From NCBI GenBank assembly GCA_945902075.1, contig CAMDMA010000023.1:1-52449 (forward strand): a stretch of DNA of 52,449 nucleotides, read 5' to 3'. Numbering within the stretch: position 1 is the first letter of the stretch; each line of letters begins with the position of its first letter. A program made the position numbers and the translations under genes. The notes below the pieces were generated by a model. It was not told the origin of the DNA and did no database searches. It was given only the letters and a program-made list of their open reading frames with translations. The stretch comes from Candidatus Kuenenia stuttgartensis (lineage in GTDB: Bacteria > Planctomycetota > Phycisphaerae > Phycisphaerales > SM1A02). Positions 17,250 to 27,045 of the stretch are shown in pieces.

Positions 17250-18130
17250 AGGCTTGGATCAACGGTCAGTTTGTCGGGCTCGCCGAAGCGAAAGTGGGCT
17301 ATTTCGACGGCGGTTTTCAACACGCGATCGGATTGTTCGAGACGATGCTTGCGCGCGACGGCGCGGTGCTGCGACTTGAAGCGCATCTTGAGCGCCTCGC
17401 GGCGAGCGCGAAACTCCTCAGGCTGTTTGACAACCTTCGGATTGAGCCGCTCGCGGAGACGATTCAGTTGTGTCTCGCTGAGAACGCGATGTCTGACGCG
17501 CGCATTCGCGTGACCGTGACCGGCGGTGATCTCGGAAAGCCCTTCGCCGGCGCAAACGCGAGCGATGGACGGCCCGCGGCTCCGCAGCCAACCGTCGCGA
17601 TCCATCTGCAGCCGCCAACGCGCTATCCCGATGAGCTTTTCACGCACGGAGTTGGTGTGACGATCGCCGACAATCGCGCCAATCCGCTTGACCCCTTCGC
17701 CAGTCACAAGACGCTTGCGTATTGGCCGAGGATCGCGGCGCTCCAACGTGCGGCCGAGGCAGGGTGTTCGGAGTCGCTTTGGTTTTCGATCACCAACCAT
17801 CTCGCAAGTGGAAGTGTGTCGAGTGCGTTCGTCGTGAAAGATGGTCGAATCGTGGTGCCGTTTGCGCGTGGCGAAGAGCCTGCCGGCGCGATGCCTTCCG
17901 CGGTGCTTCCAGGTTGCACGCGCGCAGCAGTAATGATGTGGGCCGAAGGCGTCGGTATCGAAGTCGAGCGAAGAGCGATTTCAATCGATGATGTGTTCAG
18001 CGCTGACGAGGTCTTTCTCACAAATTCGAGTTGGGGCGTCTTGCCAGTGATCCGCGTGGAGCGGCACACGATTGGCGACGCGAAACCAGGTCCAATCGCT
18101 CGACGCATGCGGGAGAAGTGGCTCGCATGA
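17246..18130 (+). CDS. Class IV aminotransferase-fold protein (aminodeoxychorismate lyase / BCAT-like)
   Basis: 294 residues, the fold-type IV PLP family that includes PabC (folate pathway) and branched-chain aminotransferases. Seen: start KAWINGQFVGLAEAKVGYFD, HAIGLFETML, the PLP-lysine motif SHKTLAYWPRIAAL, LPGCTRAAVMMWAEGVGIEV and ADEVFLTNSSWGVLPV. Odd point: where the family has Glu-Gly-x-x-x-Asn (the Glu that contacts the PLP ring nitrogen), this protein reads ASGSVSSAF, so both Glu and Asn are Ser. It may have altered chemistry or be a regulatory or degenerate member. Translation is coupled on both sides (GTGA in, ATGA out). Calling it PabC would be a guess; there is no other folate gene here. 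Confidence 0.8.
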   Translation: MKAWINGQFVGLAEAKVGYFDGGFQHAIGLFETMLARDGAVLRLEAHLERLAASAKLLRLFDNLRIEPLAETIQLCLAENAMSDARIRVTVTGGDLGKPFAGANASDGRPAAPQPTVAIHLQPPTRYPDELFTHGVGVTIADNRANPLDPFASHKTLAYWPRIAALQRAAEAGCSESLWFSITNHLASGSVSSAFVVKDGRIVVPFARGEEPAGAMPSAVLPGCTRAAVMMWAEGVGIEVERRAISIDDVFSADEVFLTNSSWGVLPVIRVERHTIGDAKPGPIARRMREKWLA

Positions 18131-18534
18131 CGCAGGGCTCGAACGGTGCGCCGGATTCAGGAGAAGGAGGGCCGCGAGGCAGCTTTCCCGGAGGTTTTCG
18201 TGTGTACGGAATCGGTCGCGACGCTGCGACTCGGTTTCGCATGAAGCCGCCGTGGCGCGCGCGCGCCGCAGCAGGGCCGCTCGAGCGCGCACTTGTCGGT
18301 GCGGGCACATTCTTGCTCGCGATTCCGGTGGCGCTGTCGATGCTCGCGCTTGGGGTACTACTCCTCGCGACGTTCTTGGGATGCGCGGCGGTGTTCGTCG
18401 CCTTTGCACTCGCTATGTGGCTGGTACGGTCGCTCTTCGGCGTCGGAGGATCGCGTCGAGCCGTTGCACGCGGGACGGTCGATGATGGCCGCGAAAATGT
18501 GCGTGTGCTTCGGCGAAACGATCCGAGCGGGTGA
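18127..18534 (+). CDS. Small hypothetical membrane protein
   Basis: 135 residues from ATG 18127, overlapping the aminotransferase stop (ATGA). The N-terminal third is Gly/Pro/Arg-rich and soluble; then come one long or two closely spaced membrane helices (LVGAGTFLLAIPVALSMLAL, then LLATFLGCAAVFVAFALAMW) and a short basic tail. No family recognised. Last gene of the coupled operon; dnaE starts 78 bases further on. Confidence 0.65.
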   Translation: MTQGSNGAPDSGEGGPRGSFPGGFRVYGIGRDAATRFRMKPPWRARAAAGPLERALVGAGTFLLAIPVALSMLALGVLLLATFLGCAAVFVAFALAMWLVRSLFGVGGSRRAVARGTVDDGRENVRVLRRNDPSG

Positions 18535-18611
18535 TGTTTCGCGCGCGTGCGTCGCGCATACTCGGCTGTACGATGGGCGGCGATCCGCACCGACACTTTG
18601 AAGGATGAACG

Positions 18612-21600
18612 ATGGCTGAAGGAACAGCACCCGTGTTCGCACATCTCCACCTGCACACGGAGTATTCGCTCCTCGATGGTGGCAACACCATCGATCGGTT
18701 ACTCAAGCGGGTGAAGGAACTCGGCATGGACGCTGTCGCGGTCACCGACCACGGCAATATGTTCGGTGCGATGGAATTTTATTTGAAAGCCAAGGATGCT
18801 GGCGTGAAGCCGATCCTTGGTATCGAGGCCTACGTCGCCGTTGATCGCGACGGAAGGCACGGCGACCGCCGCGATAAGACGCACACCGGTGAAAAGGACG
18901 GCGGCCACCATCTCGTGCTGTTGGCGGAAAACAACGTCGGCTATCGCAATCTCCTCAAGCTTTCGTCAGACGCGTTTCTGAATGGCTTCTATTACCGCCC
19001 GCGTATGGACAAGTCCACGCTTGCGGGATGGCGCGATGGCATCATCGCGATCAACGGCCATCTCGGTTCATCGATCGCGTCGCACCTCACGGACTTCGTG
19101 CGTTCGGGGCAGGATCCGATGCACTGGCGCCGCGCGGTCGATGAAGCGCAGTGGCACGCAGAAAATTTTCAACCCAACGAGAAGGGCGAACCTCGTTTTT
19201 ATATCGAGCTCCAGCGGCATGTGCCTGAGCAAGAAGAGATCAATCCGTTCTTACGGAAACTCGCGGCTGAGCTCGGTCTGCCGCTGGTGGCCGACAACGA
19301 TGCACACTTTCTGCGACGCGAGGATCATGACATCCATGACACGCTCTGCTGCATTTCCATGCAGAAGAACAAGGATGACTCGGCGCGATTGAAGTACCCG
19401 GAAAGTCTCTATGTGAAGAGTCCGGCGGAGATGGCTGCGCTGTTCCCTGACGACGGTGAGGCGATCTTGAACGCGGGTCGGATCGCGCAGCGTTGCGATG
19501 TCAAACTTCCGAAGGGCGAGAATCACGCGCCTGTCGTGAAGGTCAAGCATCCCGGCTACGGACCGAAGTATGACCCGGCGATCGATGGAGATCTGACCGA
19601 GTGGTTCAAAGCCTATTGCCGCGAGATTGAGACGATTCCGGTCGATACGACGAAGGATGTCGAACCAAGCGATGCTCTCAAAGCTGGGTGTGATCGCGCA
19701 CTTCGCGATCTGTGCGAGGCGGGCGTCATCTGGCGATACGGCCATGATGGAGTGACACCCGCGATTCGTGCGCGGCTCGATCGCGAGTTGCGCATTCTCG
19801 CTGACAAGTCGATCAGCGCATATTTCTTGATCGTGTGGGACTTCGTCAACTGGGCGCGTCAGCGCGGTATTCCCGCCAATGCGCGTGGTTCAGGCGTTGG
19901 CACGATGGCGGGCTATGTGCTCGGTCTCTCGAACGCGTGTCCCGAAAAGTACGGCCTTCTCTTCGAGCGCTTCACGGACCCGGATCGTTCAGAGTATCCC
20001 GATATCGATATCGATATCTGCCAAGACGGACGCGCCGCGGTCATCGACTATGTGCGCAAGAAATACGGCCATGTCGCGCAGATCATCACCTTTGGCCGCC
20101 TCAAGGCCAAGGCTGCGGTGAAGGATGTAGCACGCGTCATGGGGCTGCTTCCAGCCGAGGGGCAGAACCTCGCGAATCTCGTTCCGGCTGAGCTCGACAT
20201 CACCATCGAGGAAGCGATTGCGAAAGAGCCGCAACTCGTTTCGTTGATTTCACGAGATCCGCGCATTGCTCGCGTCTTCGACCACGCGCGCGGACTTGAG
20301 GATCACGCACGCAACCAAGGCGTGCATGCAGCGGGTGTGATCGTTGCCACGCGGCCGCTTGACGACATTGTTCCGCTTTGTCGCGCGGCCGGCGGCGCGG
20401 AGGAGGCAGTGACACAATGGGATGGTCCGACTTGCGAGAAGATCGGTCTGTTAAAGATGGACTTTCTCGGCCTGCGCACGCTCTCGACGATTGAGTTTGC
20501 AAAGAAACTCATCCGCGAGACGCTTCCCACAGATGAGATCGCGCGCGCGGTGGGCCGTTCGCCTCTGAAGAAAGCTGATGTTTCCGCGAGCGATCCGTAT
20601 TGCGATCCGTATTGCGATCCGCTCGACTTGGATCGCATACCACTCGACGACAAGCGCGTCCTTGCACTGTTTGCGCGTGGCGATACCAACGGTGTGTTCC
20701 AGTTCGAATCAGGCGGTATGAAGCGCCTACTCGTCGATATGAAGCCTGACCGGCTTGAGGATCTGATCGCAGCGAATGCGCTCTTCCGCCCAGGTCCGAT
20801 GGATCTCATTCCCGATTACAACGCGCGAAAACATGGGCGGCAAGCGGTGCCCAAGGTTCACGAAGTCGTCGAACGCTTCACAGCCGAGACCTACGGGATC
20901 ATGGTGTATCAAGAGCAGGTGATGCAGGTGCTGCATCACCTCGGCGGTATCCCGCTGCGCGAGGCATACTCGGTCATCAAGGCGATCTCAAAGAAGAAGC
21001 AGGACATCATCAACGGTGCGCGCGACAGCTTTGTCAAGGGTGCTGCGGAGCGTGGCCTTCCCGAGGCGAAGGCGACCGAACTCTTCGAACTCATCCTCAA
21101 GTTCGCCGGCTATGGCTTCAACAAGAGTCACTCGACGGGCTACGCGATCATTGCCTATCAAACGGCGTATCTGAAGACGTATTTCCCCGCGCACTACATG
21201 TCGGCGGTGCTGTCATTTGAAAGCCAGGCGCGCAAGATCGAGGAATGGTCGGTTTATCTCGATGATTGTCGAAAACTCGTTTATCCCGAGGGCGCGCCGC
21301 CAAGACTGAAAGTTGCGGATGCGAAGGCATCGTCAATGACGGCGAGCGCTGCGCCGCGCATCGGTGTCGAAGTGCGACCGCCTGATGTGAACCTCTCGGA
21401 AGAGGACTTTGCGGTTGTCTGCGAACCCGGCGAAAAGGTGCAGGCGTGGGCCGGTCATATTCGCTTTGGTCTGAAGGCGATCAAGGGCGTCGGCGGCGGA
21501 GCGATTCGCGCGATCATCGATGATCGTCAGAAGAACGGACCATTCAAGAGCATCTTCGACTTCTGCGAGCGCCTTGACTCACGCAGCATCAATCGCGCCG

Positions 21601-22574
21601 GGCTTGAGGGTCTCGTGAAAGCCGGTTGTTTCGATTCGCTGCACGGCACAGAGCAACGCGCAGCGGTGGTGGCGAGCCTTGAGAGCGCGATTTCGGCGGG
21701 ACAGAGTCTCGCGCGCGATCGCGCAGGCGGTCAGGAGACATTCTTCGGGATGTTTGAGGCGGCGATGCCGAAGCAATCGGCGGGCGCGTCGTCGGTGGCA
21801 CTCAAGAAGACCGCTCCGTGGGATGCGATGGAAGCGCTTGGCTACGAGAAAGAGGCGCTTGGCTTTCACGTCTCAGGTCATCCGCTCGATATCTGGCGCG
21901 AGCAAGTCGCGCAGTTCTGCACCGCTGACCTCAAGCGCGCGGCGGAGCTCCCACAGGATGCACCGATCGTGGTCGCGGGACTTGTCTCGCGTACGCGCGC
22001 GCTCGTGTCGCAAAAGGGAAAGAATCCGGGCGCGAAAATGATGATCTTGGGTCTTGCCGACACGCATGCATCCATGGAAGGGGTGCTCTTCCCGGATGCC
22101 TTCGCGAAGTTCGGTGATCTTGTCGCCGGTGATCGCGCGATTATTCTCATCGGATACATCGACCGCGCTCGCGGTGAGCCAAACATCATCATCGACCGCG
22201 TCATTCCGATTGAAGAGGCGGAGATGCATCTCGCCATGCGGCTCGAAGTGGCGATTGAGTGCGCGGGTGATGCCGCGGGCGCGGCAGAGGGCACGCTTGA
22301 GATGCTTGCCGGACTTCTGAAGCAGGCGAGTAGCGGGGCGAGCATGTCGGTCGGTCGACCCGCGGAAGTCTTTGTTCACCTCGATGGCGACGCACGGCGC
22401 ACAACGCTGCAGTCGCACCGATTGCGAGTGGTGCCTTCGCGCGCGTTGCTCGATTCGCTTCGAAGGCTCGTTGGAGCCGATCGCGTTCGCGTGAAGGGTG
22501 GTTGGACGCCCGAGCGGCGCAAGCCAAAGCAGTGGGGCGGTAAACGGTCGAGCGATGAGGCGGTCGAGGTCTAA
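18612..22574 (+). CDS. dnaE: DNA polymerase III alpha subunit
   Basis: Replicative polymerase subunit, 1320 residues, somewhat longer than E. coli DnaE (1160). PHP domain at the N-terminus with FAHLHLHTEYSLLDGG and VTDHGNMFGAMEF. Polymerase core: NARGSGVGTMAGYVLGLSNA, then the paired active-site Asp in YPDIDIDICQDGR, FQFESGGMKRLLVDMKPDRL, FRPGPMDLIPDYN, and FNKSHSTGYAIIAYQTAYLK. A helix-hairpin-helix region (FGLKAIKGVGGGAIRAIID) and an OB-fold precede the C-terminus. The start has a good ribosome-binding site (GAAGGATGAACG). A 12-bp duplication creates DPYCDPYCDP in the core. This is the DnaE1-type enzyme, not PolC or DnaE2. Confidence 0.97.
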   Translation: MAEGTAPVFAHLHLHTEYSLLDGGNTIDRLLKRVKELGMDAVAVTDHGNMFGAMEFYLKAKDAGVKPILGIEAYVAVDRDGRHGDRRDKTHTGEKDGGHHLVLLAENNVGYRNLLKLSSDAFLNGFYYRPRMDKSTLAGWRDGIIAINGHLGSSIASHLTDFVRSGQDPMHWRRAVDEAQWHAENFQPNEKGEPRFYIELQRHVPEQEEINPFLRKLAAELGLPLVADNDAHFLRREDHDIHDTLCCISMQKNKDDSARLKYPESLYVKSPAEMAALFPDDGEAILNAGRIAQRCDVKLPKGENHAPVVKVKHPGYGPKYDPAIDGDLTEWFKAYCREIETIPVDTTKDVEPSDALKAGCDRALRDLCEAGVIWRYGHDGVTPAIRARLDRELRILADKSISAYFLIVWDFVNWARQRGIPANARGSGVGTMAGYVLGLSNACPEKYGLLFERFTDPDRSEYPDIDIDICQDGRAAVIDYVRKKYGHVAQIITFGRLKAKAAVKDVARVMGLLPAEGQNLANLVPAELDITIEEAIAKEPQLVSLISRDPRIARVFDHARGLEDHARNQGVHAAGVIVATRPLDDIVPLCRAAGGAEEAVTQWDGPTCEKIGLLKMDFLGLRTLSTIEFAKKLIRETLPTDEIARAVGRSPLKKADVSASDPYCDPYCDPLDLDRIPLDDKRVLALFARGDTNGVFQFESGGMKRLLVDMKPDRLEDLIAANALFRPGPMDLIPDYNARKHGRQAVPKVHEVVERFTAETYGIMVYQEQVMQVLHHLGGIPLREAYSVIKAISKKKQDIINGARDSFVKGAAERGLPEAKATELFELILKFAGYGFNKSHSTGYAIIAYQTAYLKTYFPAHYMSAVLSFESQARKIEEWSVYLDDCRKLVYPEGAPPRLKVADAKASSMTASAAPRIGVEVRPPDVNLSEEDFAVVCEPGEKVQAWAGHIRFGLKAIKGVGGGAIRAIIDDRQKNGPFKSIFDFCERLDSRSINRAGLEGLVKAGCFDSLHGTEQRAAVVASLESAISAGQSLARDRAGGQETFFGMFEAAMPKQSAGASSVALKKTAPWDAMEALGYEKEALGFHVSGHPLDIWREQVAQFCTADLKRAAELPQDAPIVVAGLVSRTRALVSQKGKNPGAKMMILGLADTHASMEGVLFPDAFAKFGDLVAGDRAIILIGYIDRARGEPNIIIDRVIPIEEAEMHLAMRLEVAIECAGDAAGAAEGTLEMLAGLLKQASSGASMSVGRPAEVFVHLDGDARRTTLQSHRLRVVPSRALLDSLRRLVGADRVRVKGGWTPERRKPKQWGGKRSSDEAVEV
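20592..20621 (+). repeat. 12-bp in-frame duplication in dnaE
   Basis: gatccgtattgc occurs twice, followed by a half copy (gatccg), encoding DPYCDPYCDP in the palm/finger region of DnaE. It is in frame and probably a recent slippage product. Confidence 0.85.
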
Positions 22575-22643
22575 AGCCGCAAATAGTGACGTGTTTCGTG
22601 CCGTCGCCCATGTACGACGGGCGTCGACCTCGAAGCGTTCATA

Positions 22644-23801
22644 TCAAAGCGCCGCGAGGCGCTCGGCAACATCCTTTTCGGCGAGTGCGTCGAGGAGTGG
22701 GTCGAGCTCGCCTGCGAGTAACTTCGGGAGCGCAAAGCTTTGTTCGACGCGGTGGTCCACCGCGATCGCCTCTTTGAAGCGATAGGTGCGAATCTTCTCT
22801 GCACGGTCGCCCGAGCCAATCATGGAGCGGCGTGCGGCGCTACGGCGTGCATCGATCTCGCGCTTACGAACCTCGAACACACGCGCACGCATCAGTCGCC
22901 ACGCTTTCTCGCGATTCTGTCCTTGGCTTCGCGTTTCCTGCATGCGAACTTCGATCCCGGTCGGCAGGTGAATGAGGTGGACGGCGGTCGCAACTTTGTT
23001 GACATTCTGCCCGCCGGGGCCTTGCGCAGTCGTGACCATTTCCTTCACTTCGGCGGAGTCGAGCACTCCATCGACTTCTTCGGGTTCGGGCATGATCGCG
23101 ACGGTCGCGGTGGAGGTGTGGATGCGCCCTTGCGCCTCGGTCGCTGGCACGCGCTTTACTTGATGCGTGCCGCCTTCAAATTGAAGCGCGGCGAACGCGC
23201 CAACTCCCTCGACGGTCGCGATGGCGTGGGTGAGTCCGCCTGCGTCGCCGGGTTTCGTTTCGACGATCTCGAAGCGCCATCCACGACGTGCCGCGTAGGT
23301 GCGGTACATCTCGAAGACCTCACCGGCCCAGAGTGCTGCCTCGTCGCCGCCGACACCCATGCGCACCTCGAGCACAAAACTCGCGATACCTGCATCGTCG
23401 CCGGTAACGAGTGCCTTGATGATGCGCTGGGCGAGTTCGCGTGCATGCGATTGCAGCGTGGGCCGCTCGGCGCGCGCCATCGCAACCATCTCTGCGTCGT
23501 CGGAGGCGAGAAGTTCGGTCAGTCCCGCGAGTTCGCGGGCGGCAGCGCGAAGCTGCGCGAGCGGTTCGAGCGTCCTCGCGAGCAAGGAGCGACGCTGCGA
23601 GAGCGCGGTTGACTTTCGATGGTCGGCCGCGATGGCAATGTCCTCGAGTTGTGCGGCGATTCCGTCGTCCTCCGCCGCTTGCGCTGCGAGGATGCGACGC
23701 AGATTCTCCGGGAGGAGCTCATCGACGAGCGGGTCGGATGACCCGGGATCGAAACTGGCAGGGGACGGAGGCAAGGCGGTGGAGGGTACGGGATCGACCA
23801 C
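22644..23801 (-). CDS. prfA: Peptide chain release factor 1
   Basis: Class I release factor for UAA and UAG. The stop-codon tripeptide region reads RVPATEAQGRIHTSTATVAI (PxT type, hence RF1 and not RF2). The catalytic GGQ motif is in TTAQGPGGQNVNKVATAVHL. A long N-terminal coiled-coil domain and MGVGGDEAALWAGEVFEMYR are also typical. I chose GTG 23801 (385 residues), because the upstream part of the frame runs through the rpmE terminator and looks random; no strong Shine-Dalgarno precedes it, so the start is not certain. It is downstream of rpmE, as in many bacteria, but a terminator sits between them. Confidence 0.95.
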   Translation of the reverse strand: MVDPVPSTALPPSPASFDPGSSDPLVDELLPENLRRILAAQAAEDDGIAAQLEDIAIAADHRKSTALSQRRSLLARTLEPLAQLRAAARELAGLTELLASDDAEMVAMARAERPTLQSHARELAQRIIKALVTGDDAGIASFVLEVRMGVGGDEAALWAGEVFEMYRTYAARRGWRFEIVETKPGDAGGLTHAIATVEGVGAFAALQFEGGTHQVKRVPATEAQGRIHTSTATVAIMPEPEEVDGVLDSAEVKEMVTTAQGPGGQNVNKVATAVHLIHLPTGIEVRMQETRSQGQNREKAWRLMRARVFEVRKREIDARRSAARRSMIGSGDRAEKIRTYRFKEAIAVDHRVEQSFALPKLLAGELDPLLDALAEKDVAERLAAL

Positions 23802-23851
23802 GGAGAAGCGACGATGGCTTCGGGAGGGACCCAAAGGCAGAGTGGTAAAAC

Positions 23852-23877
23852 AAACAGCCGTCGTGAGACGGCTGTTT
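23852..23877 (-). terminator. Terminator between rpmE and prfA
   Basis: AAACAGCCGTC (23852-23862), loop GTGA, GACGGCTGTTT (23867-23877). On the minus strand it is followed by a T-rich run (TGTTTTACC). It lies just past the rpmE stop, so it should end or attenuate the rpmE transcript before prfA. Confidence 0.85.
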
Positions 23878-23916
23878 GCAGAGATCGAGTTGATACGCGA
23901 AGCGTGGCTTCGCGGC

Positions 23917-24144
23917 TTACTTCTTCTTGTTGGCGTCGAAATACTTGCCGGCGAACTTCTTCTGGAAGCGCTCAACGCGGCCAAGGGTGTCGACGAACGT
24001 CTTTTGTCCGGTGAAGAAGGGGTGCGACCCCGACCAGATTTCGACGTTCATCTCAGGTACCGTCGCGCCGACGGTCATGACGACCTCGCCACGGAAGGTG
24101 ACCTTGCATTCGGGGTAGTACTTCGGGTGGGTGTCCTTCTTCAT
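23917..24144 (-). CDS. rpmE: 50S ribosomal protein L31 (bL31), cysteine-poor form
   Basis: 75 residues, start MKKDTHPKYYPECKVTFRGE with a good GGAG Shine-Dalgarno (CAGGAGCTGCC). The family motif HPFFTGQKTFVDTLGRVERF is clear. The zinc-binding form of bL31 has four Cys (CxC and CxxC); here only one Cys is seen (PEC) and the WSGSHPF stretch has Ser where Cys is expected, so this is the zinc-free type. It is transcribed toward prfA. The divergent gap to thioredoxin (24145-24371) shows no clear promoter by eye. Confidence 0.96.
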   Translation of the reverse strand: MKKDTHPKYYPECKVTFRGEVVMTVGATVPEMNVEIWSGSHPFFTGQKTFVDTLGRVERFQKKFAGKYFDANKKK

Positions 24145-24371
24145 GGCAGCTCCTGTCGAACCTTCTGGTCGGTGAAAGATCGGAGAGTGTACAGAGGCGG
24201 GCAGCGGATGCAAGTCGGTCGAGCAAGACTGACCACTTATTGGACGGAGGCCTCACGGACGAGACTCGGGACGAAACCTGTGACGATCTGCGACACTCGC
24301 CCGCTCGTGACGCCTGATCCGCCGTTCAACGGAAAAGGCCGAAACCCACAGTTCATTTTGGAGAGACAACC

Positions 24372-24719
24372 GTGGCCGACTCGCCCAACACCTTCAACGC
24401 CACCGCCGCAAACTTCGACGCCGAGGTCGTGCAAAGTTCGGTCCCCGTGCTTCTCGACTTCTGGGCTGCTTGGTGCCCGCCGTGCCGGATGCTGAAGCCT
24501 GAACTCGCCGCGCTTGCGCCAGAACTTGTCGGGAAAGTGCGTGTCGCTTTCGTCGACGTCGATGCGGAACCCTCGATCGCGGGTGCGTTTGAGGTTCGCG
24601 GCATTCCTGCGTTGTTTTTGATGAAGGATGGCGAAATCATTGATTCGTGGACTGGCTATTCGCCGCGTGCAGCCGTGAAGGCGCGGCTCGAACAGCATGT
24701 CGGGCCGATCGGTGGCTGA
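24372..24719 (+). CDS. Thioredoxin-fold protein with WCPPC active site
   Basis: 115 residues from GTG 24372 with a GGAGAG Shine-Dalgarno. Thioredoxin fold with active site [20 protein letters not shown] and the cis-Pro loop [12 protein letters not shown]. Classical thioredoxin has WCGPC; WCPPC is found in TlpA/DsbE-like and some thioredoxin-like proteins. There is no signal peptide, so it should be cytoplasmic. The last 23 bases overlap the start of the copper ATPase gene, suggesting coupled expression and possibly a shared role in copper or thiol stress; that link is inference. Confidence 0.9.
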   Translation: MADSPNTFNATAANFDAEVVQSSVPVLLDFWAAWCPPCRMLKPELAALAPELVGKVRVAFVDVDAEPSIAGAFEVRGIPALFLMKDGEIIDSWTGYSPRAAVKARLEQHVGPIGG

Positions 24720-27045
24720 GATCGTGCAGACGGTTCGCACCGTCACCGTTGAGGGCATGCACTGCGCAGCCTGCGCGTCAAAAGTTGAGGCCGCAGTGCG
24801 TGGCGTGCAGGGTGTGCGCGAGGCAAGTGTGTCGTTCGCGTCACGGAAAGCGCGAATTGCGTTCGATCCGGAGCGCACGGATCTCTCAGCGATCGCGTCG
24901 AAGGTCAAGCGCGCTGGATTCGCACTTGCGCTTGACCGCGATCCAACAGTGCGGGCTGCGCGCGAGCGTGCAGCGGAGCGAATGTTGGTTTGGCGGGTCG
25001 CCGTCGGTGGAGCGCTTGGACTTCCGCTTGCGGCGATTGCGATGACGCACGGAGCAGTGGAGATTGTTGCTGGAATCGGTGGCGGATGGACGCAATGTGC
25101 CCTCGCGACGCCAGTTTTCGTTTGGTGTGGTTGGCCGATTCACGCTGCAGCGATGGCGCGCGCGCGCGCACGCGGCGTTGATATGAACACGCTTGTCTCA
25201 CTCGGAACGAGCGTCGCATTCCTCGCCAGCGTGTGGACGCTGGTGCAGATGTCGTTCATCAGCCATGGCAACGACCTCGGTGCTGGCGCGTCGACCGATG
25301 CGCGCATGCACGGGAATACACATCTTTGGTTTGAGGCCGCGGCGATCATCATCGTGTTCGTGTTACTCGGGCGCATGCTTGAGGCGCGAGCCACTGCCCG
25401 CGCCGGCGACGCGTTGCGCGCGCTTGCGGCGCTCGCAACGTCGAGGGTACGGATTGTCGAGGCGAGCGGTGAGCGTGAAATTGCTGCCGACCAGATCGAA
25501 GCTCGTATGCGCGTCCGTGTGCGTCCCGGCGAGCGGGTGCCAGTCGATGGAACCATCGTCGATGGCACCAGCGAGGTCGATGAGTCGATGCTGACGGGCG
25601 AACCGATGCCGGTATTGCGACGCGTCGGAGACGCGGTTGTTGCGGGCACAATCAACACGCTTGGTGCACTCGAAATCGAAGCGTCATGTGCGGCGGCGGA
25701 GACAGTGCTCGCACGAATCGTCGAATTGGTCGACGAAGCGCAGACAACAAAAGCGCAGATTGCTCGCGTCGCAGACCAGGTTGCGGCAATTTTTGTGCCG
25801 ATGGTGATCACGATCGCGTGCCTTGCAGCAGCGGCGTGGTGGTGGCTTGGTCCGGCGGAGTTGGGTGCCACGCGCGCTATCGAAGCGCTGGTGAGCGTAC
25901 TCGTTGTGGCATGCCCTTGCGCGCTCGGGCTCGCGACGCCGGTTGCCATCATGGTTGCGTCGGGTCGCGCGGCACAAGCTGGAGTGTTGTTCCGCACGGC
26001 GGCTGCACTCGAAAAACTTGCGAAGGTCGAGGATGTTGTCTTCGATAAAACCGGCACGCTCACCGAAGGGTTGCCGAGAGTCGAGGTGGTGCGACCGATG
26101 CCCGGCATCACACACGAGCGCGTGCTTGCGATCGCTGCGGCTGTTGAATCGAAGAGCGAGCATCCGATCGCGCGCGGAATCGTCGACGAAGCGAACGCGC
26201 GTGGCGTACAACCGCTTGATTCGACTGACTTTTTCGCGGTTCCCGGAAGCGGGGCCCGCGCAAAAGTCATGGACCGCGAGCAAGGTGGCGCGCCCTCGAT
26301 CGCGCGCGCCGTGATTGTTGGTCGCCCGACTTGGCTGTTGGCTGAGGGAATTGTCATGCCCGCCGATGTCGCCTCGGATCGCACCGTGGTTGCGGTAGCG
26401 ATGGATGGTGTTTTCGTCGGATCAATCGAACTGATTGATCGTGTGCGTGCGTCGGCGATGGTTGCGGTCGTCGCGCTTACGGAACTCGGTGTTCGCGCAT
26501 CGGTTGCGAGTGGCGACGGCGAAGCAACAGTAAAACGGGTAGCGCAGGAACTTGGTCTCGACGCGACACGCGCTCATGGATCGATGGATCCGCTTGCGAA
26601 GGCTTCGTTTGTACGTAGCCTCCGAACGCGCGCCGCTGTGGCATTTGTCGGTGATGGCATCAACGATGCTCTCGCGCTTGCAGAGAGTAGCGTTGGTATC
26701 GCGGTCCATCGCGGCTCCGACATCGCGAAGGCGAGTGCTGATATCACCCTCGTCACGAGCGACCTTCGCGCCGTTGCGAATGCGATCACACTTTCCCGGC
26801 AAACGCTGCGGATTGTGCGACAAAATCTCGCGTGGGCATTTGGATACAACCTCGCACTGATTCCTCTTGCGGCTGGCGCACTCTGGCCACTCACGGGTTG
26901 GATGCTCCCACCCGTGGCGGCAAGCGCGGCAATGGCGCTCTCAAGCGTGAGCGTTGTCGCGAACAGTCTGCGGCTTCGTCGCGACGAACAAACTACGCGC
27001 GGCGTTGGCGAGAAACGCGCCGAATCGGCACCCCTTCGTAGATAG
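24697..27045 (+). CDS. copA: Copper-exporting P1B-type ATPase (CopA-like)
   Basis: 782 residues. One heavy-metal-associated domain at the N-terminus with [20 protein letters not shown]. Transmembrane metal site CPC in [17 protein letters not shown], the mark of Cu+ pumps. Actuator TGEP in [17 protein letters not shown]; phosphorylation site [14 protein letters not shown] motif [14 protein letters not shown]; hinge [20 protein letters not shown]. Eight predicted helices as in CopA. ATG 24697 lies inside the thioredoxin gene. The 3' end overlaps the end of the convergent synthetase gene by 53 bases on the opposite strand, so the two mRNAs are antisense there. No copper-sensing regulator gene is visible nearby. 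Confidence 0.95.
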   Translation: MSGRSVAEIVQTVRTVTVEGMHCAACASKVEAAVRGVQGVREASVSFASRKARIAFDPERTDLSAIASKVKRAGFALALDRDPTVRAARERAAERMLVWRVAVGGALGLPLAAIAMTHGAVEIVAGIGGGWTQCALATPVFVWCGWPIHAAAMARARARGVDMNTLVSLGTSVAFLASVWTLVQMSFISHGNDLGAGASTDARMHGNTHLWFEAAAIIIVFVLLGRMLEARATARAGDALRALAALATSRVRIVEASGEREIAADQIEARMRVRVRPGERVPVDGTIVDGTSEVDESMLTGEPMPVLRRVGDAVVAGTINTLGALEIEASCAAAETVLARIVELVDEAQTTKAQIARVADQVAAIFVPMVITIACLAAAAWWWLGPAELGATRAIEALVSVLVVACPCALGLATPVAIMVASGRAAQAGVLFRTAAALEKLAKVEDVVFDKTGTLTEGLPRVEVVRPMPGITHERVLAIAAAVESKSEHPIARGIVDEANARGVQPLDSTDFFAVPGSGARAKVMDREQGGAPSIARAVIVGRPTWLLAEGIVMPADVASDRTVVAVAMDGVFVGSIELIDRVRASAMVAVVALTELGVRASVASGDGEATVKRVAQELGLDATRAHGSMDPLAKASFVRSLRTRAAVAFVGDGINDALALAESSVGIAVHRGSDIAKASADITLVTSDLRAVANAITLSRQTLRIVRQNLAWAFGYNLALIPLAAGALWPLTGWMLPPVAASAAMALSSVSVVANSLRLRRDEQTTRGVGEKRAESAPLRR

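Noticed and set aside
22644-23984. Longer prfA start at 23984
   Set aside because: The extra N-terminal codons run through the rpmE terminator hairpin and read as random Arg/Ser-rich sequence.
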